In this document: piece after piece, positions 22,704-22,945 of the stretch
Numbering within the stretch: the first letter of the stretch is position 1
Layout of the letters: each line of letters starts with the position of its first letter
NCBI GenBank assembly: GCA_902772615.1
Contig: CACYBC010000110.1
Location: forward strand, 1-22,945
Direction: 5' to 3'
Source of the DNA: an uncultured Ruminococcus sp.
GTDB lineage: Bacteria > Bacillota > Clostridia > Oscillospirales > Ruminococcaceae
Length of the DNA: 22,945 nucleotides
The notes under the pieces: model-generated
Database searches by the model: none
Seen by the model: only the letters and a program-made list of their open reading frames with translations
What the model was told of the DNA's origin: nothing
Program-made: the position numbers and the translations under genes

Positions 22704-22742
22704 GGCGCGGAGACCCGTGACTTCAGTCGTGGGAGGAGCGCC
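22704..22742 (+). repeat. Subterminal bulged hairpin of the IS element
   Basis: GGCGC (22704-22708) pairs with GCGCC (22738-22742). After a 5/4-base internal loop, CCCGTGACT (22714-22722) pairs with AGTCGTGGG (22725-22733) over nine positions, two of them G-U. The G-U pairs are allowed only on the plus strand, pointing to a plus-strand RNA or single-strand DNA structure. The CCCGTGAC-type palindrome is typical of IS605-family ends. Confidence 0.65.
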
Positions 22743-22806
22743 TGCCTCCAATACTATTTTTTTTGTGAAGAATAATAAAACAGTTTTTCGGGATTGAAAC
22801 ACTACC

Positions 22807-22830
22807 CATTGTCCGCTTTTAGGGACAATG
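22807..22830 (+). repeat. Perfect 8-bp inverted repeat in the tnpB leader
   Basis: CATTGTCC and GGACAATG with an eight-base loop lie 50 bases before the tnpB start. No T-run follows. It may be part of the transcript leader of the element. Confidence 0.5.
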
Positions 22831-22880
22831 TCCTTGATAGAATGTATCTGTGAGATCTTATCAAAAGGAGGTGTTTCCTG

Positions 22881-22945
22881 TTGCTGCAGACCCGCACTGC
22901 CAAACTGCGCATATTCCCGGATGATGAACAATCTGTACTTCTGCG
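22881..22945 (+). CDS. TnpB-like transposon protein, N-terminal fragment at window edge
   Basis: From a TTG at 22881 the first 21 codons read M-LQTRTAKLRIFPDDEQSVLL. The K-L-R-I-F-P-x-x-x-Q-x-x-LL spacing matches the start of TnpB proteins (KxRLYPxxxQxxLL), the RNA-guided nucleases of IS200/IS605 and IS607 elements. AAAGGAGG (22864-22871) lies 9 bases upstream. The gene continues beyond the window, so the RuvC and zinc-finger parts cannot be checked. A GTG at 22871 overlaps the ribosome site and is in another frame. Confidence 0.6.
   Translation, partial: MLQTRTAKLRIFPDDEQSVLL

Larger units (their letters stand above)
22701..22945 (+). mobile_element. Left end of an IS200/IS605-type (tnpB) element, cut by the window
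   Basis: Three features suggest a subterminal left end. A bulged hairpin sits at 22704-22742, an AT-rich leader with a second hairpin follows (22807-22830), and then a TnpB-like N-terminus with its own ribosome site. IS200/IS605 elements lack terminal inverted repeats and carry such subterminal palindromes. No tnpA is seen on this side, so it may be a tnpB-only element. The exact left boundary cannot be set; about 22701 is an estimate, just upstream of the DUF3786 start. Confidence 0.55.

Noticed and set aside
22701..22931. 76-codon open frame on the minus strand at the right edge
   Set aside because: It crosses the IS hairpins and runs opposite the TnpB start, with no ribosome site or family match.
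1..22945. CRISPR array, rRNA, tRNA or phage genes
   Set aside because: No regularly spaced direct repeats, no rRNA-like sequence, no complete tRNA fold and no phage-type genes were seen.

Overview
This window is almost entirely one anaerobic cobalamin (vitamin B12) biosynthesis and corrinoid-uptake operon on the minus strand, running from about 20,700 down to 27. Lipobox-bearing surface proteins without an outer-membrane partner, strong AGGAGG-type ribosome binding sites, a CbiJ-CbiE-CbiT fusion and the early-cobalt-insertion (cbi) pathway suggest an anaerobic Firmicute, probably of the class Clostridia. That taxonomic call is inference; no rRNA or other marker gene is present.

Layout in transcription order. 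A promoter (20707-20735), a cobalamin riboswitch aptamer (20512-20683) and a candidate terminator-type expression platform (20427-20489) precede the operon. The first three genes encode lipid-anchored extracytoplasmic proteins: a CbiK-type cobaltochelatase, a lipoprotein with two NEAT-like repeats, and a BtuF-type binding protein. A candidate intrinsic terminator (17180-17207) then separates this surface group from the rest: btuC, btuD, cbiA, cbiC, cbiD, cbiF, cbiG, cbiH, cbiJ-cbiE-cbiT (one fused gene), cbiB, cobD, cbiP, cobO, cobT, cobU, cobS, a short CobU-like gene and cobC. Nearly every junction after btuC is a 4-11 bp start/stop overlap or a gap of under 15 bp, so the genes look translationally coupled.

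Together the genes cover ring contraction, methylation and amidation of the corrin ring, adenosylation, the aminopropanol arm, and nucleotide-loop assembly. Three things do not fit a plain complete pathway. There is no cbiL (C20 methyltransferase). The only cobaltochelatase carries an export signal. CobU function appears divided over two genes with complementary motif losses. No siroheme-branch or benzimidazole-synthesis genes are present either.

Upstream of the operon (20,747-22,945) lie a 5-formyltetrahydrofolate cyclo-ligase gene (minus), a divergently transcribed five-helix membrane protein of unknown function (plus), a strong bidirectional terminator, a DUF3786 protein (minus), and at the right edge the left end and first codons of an IS200/IS605-type tnpB element (plus), cut by the window boundary.
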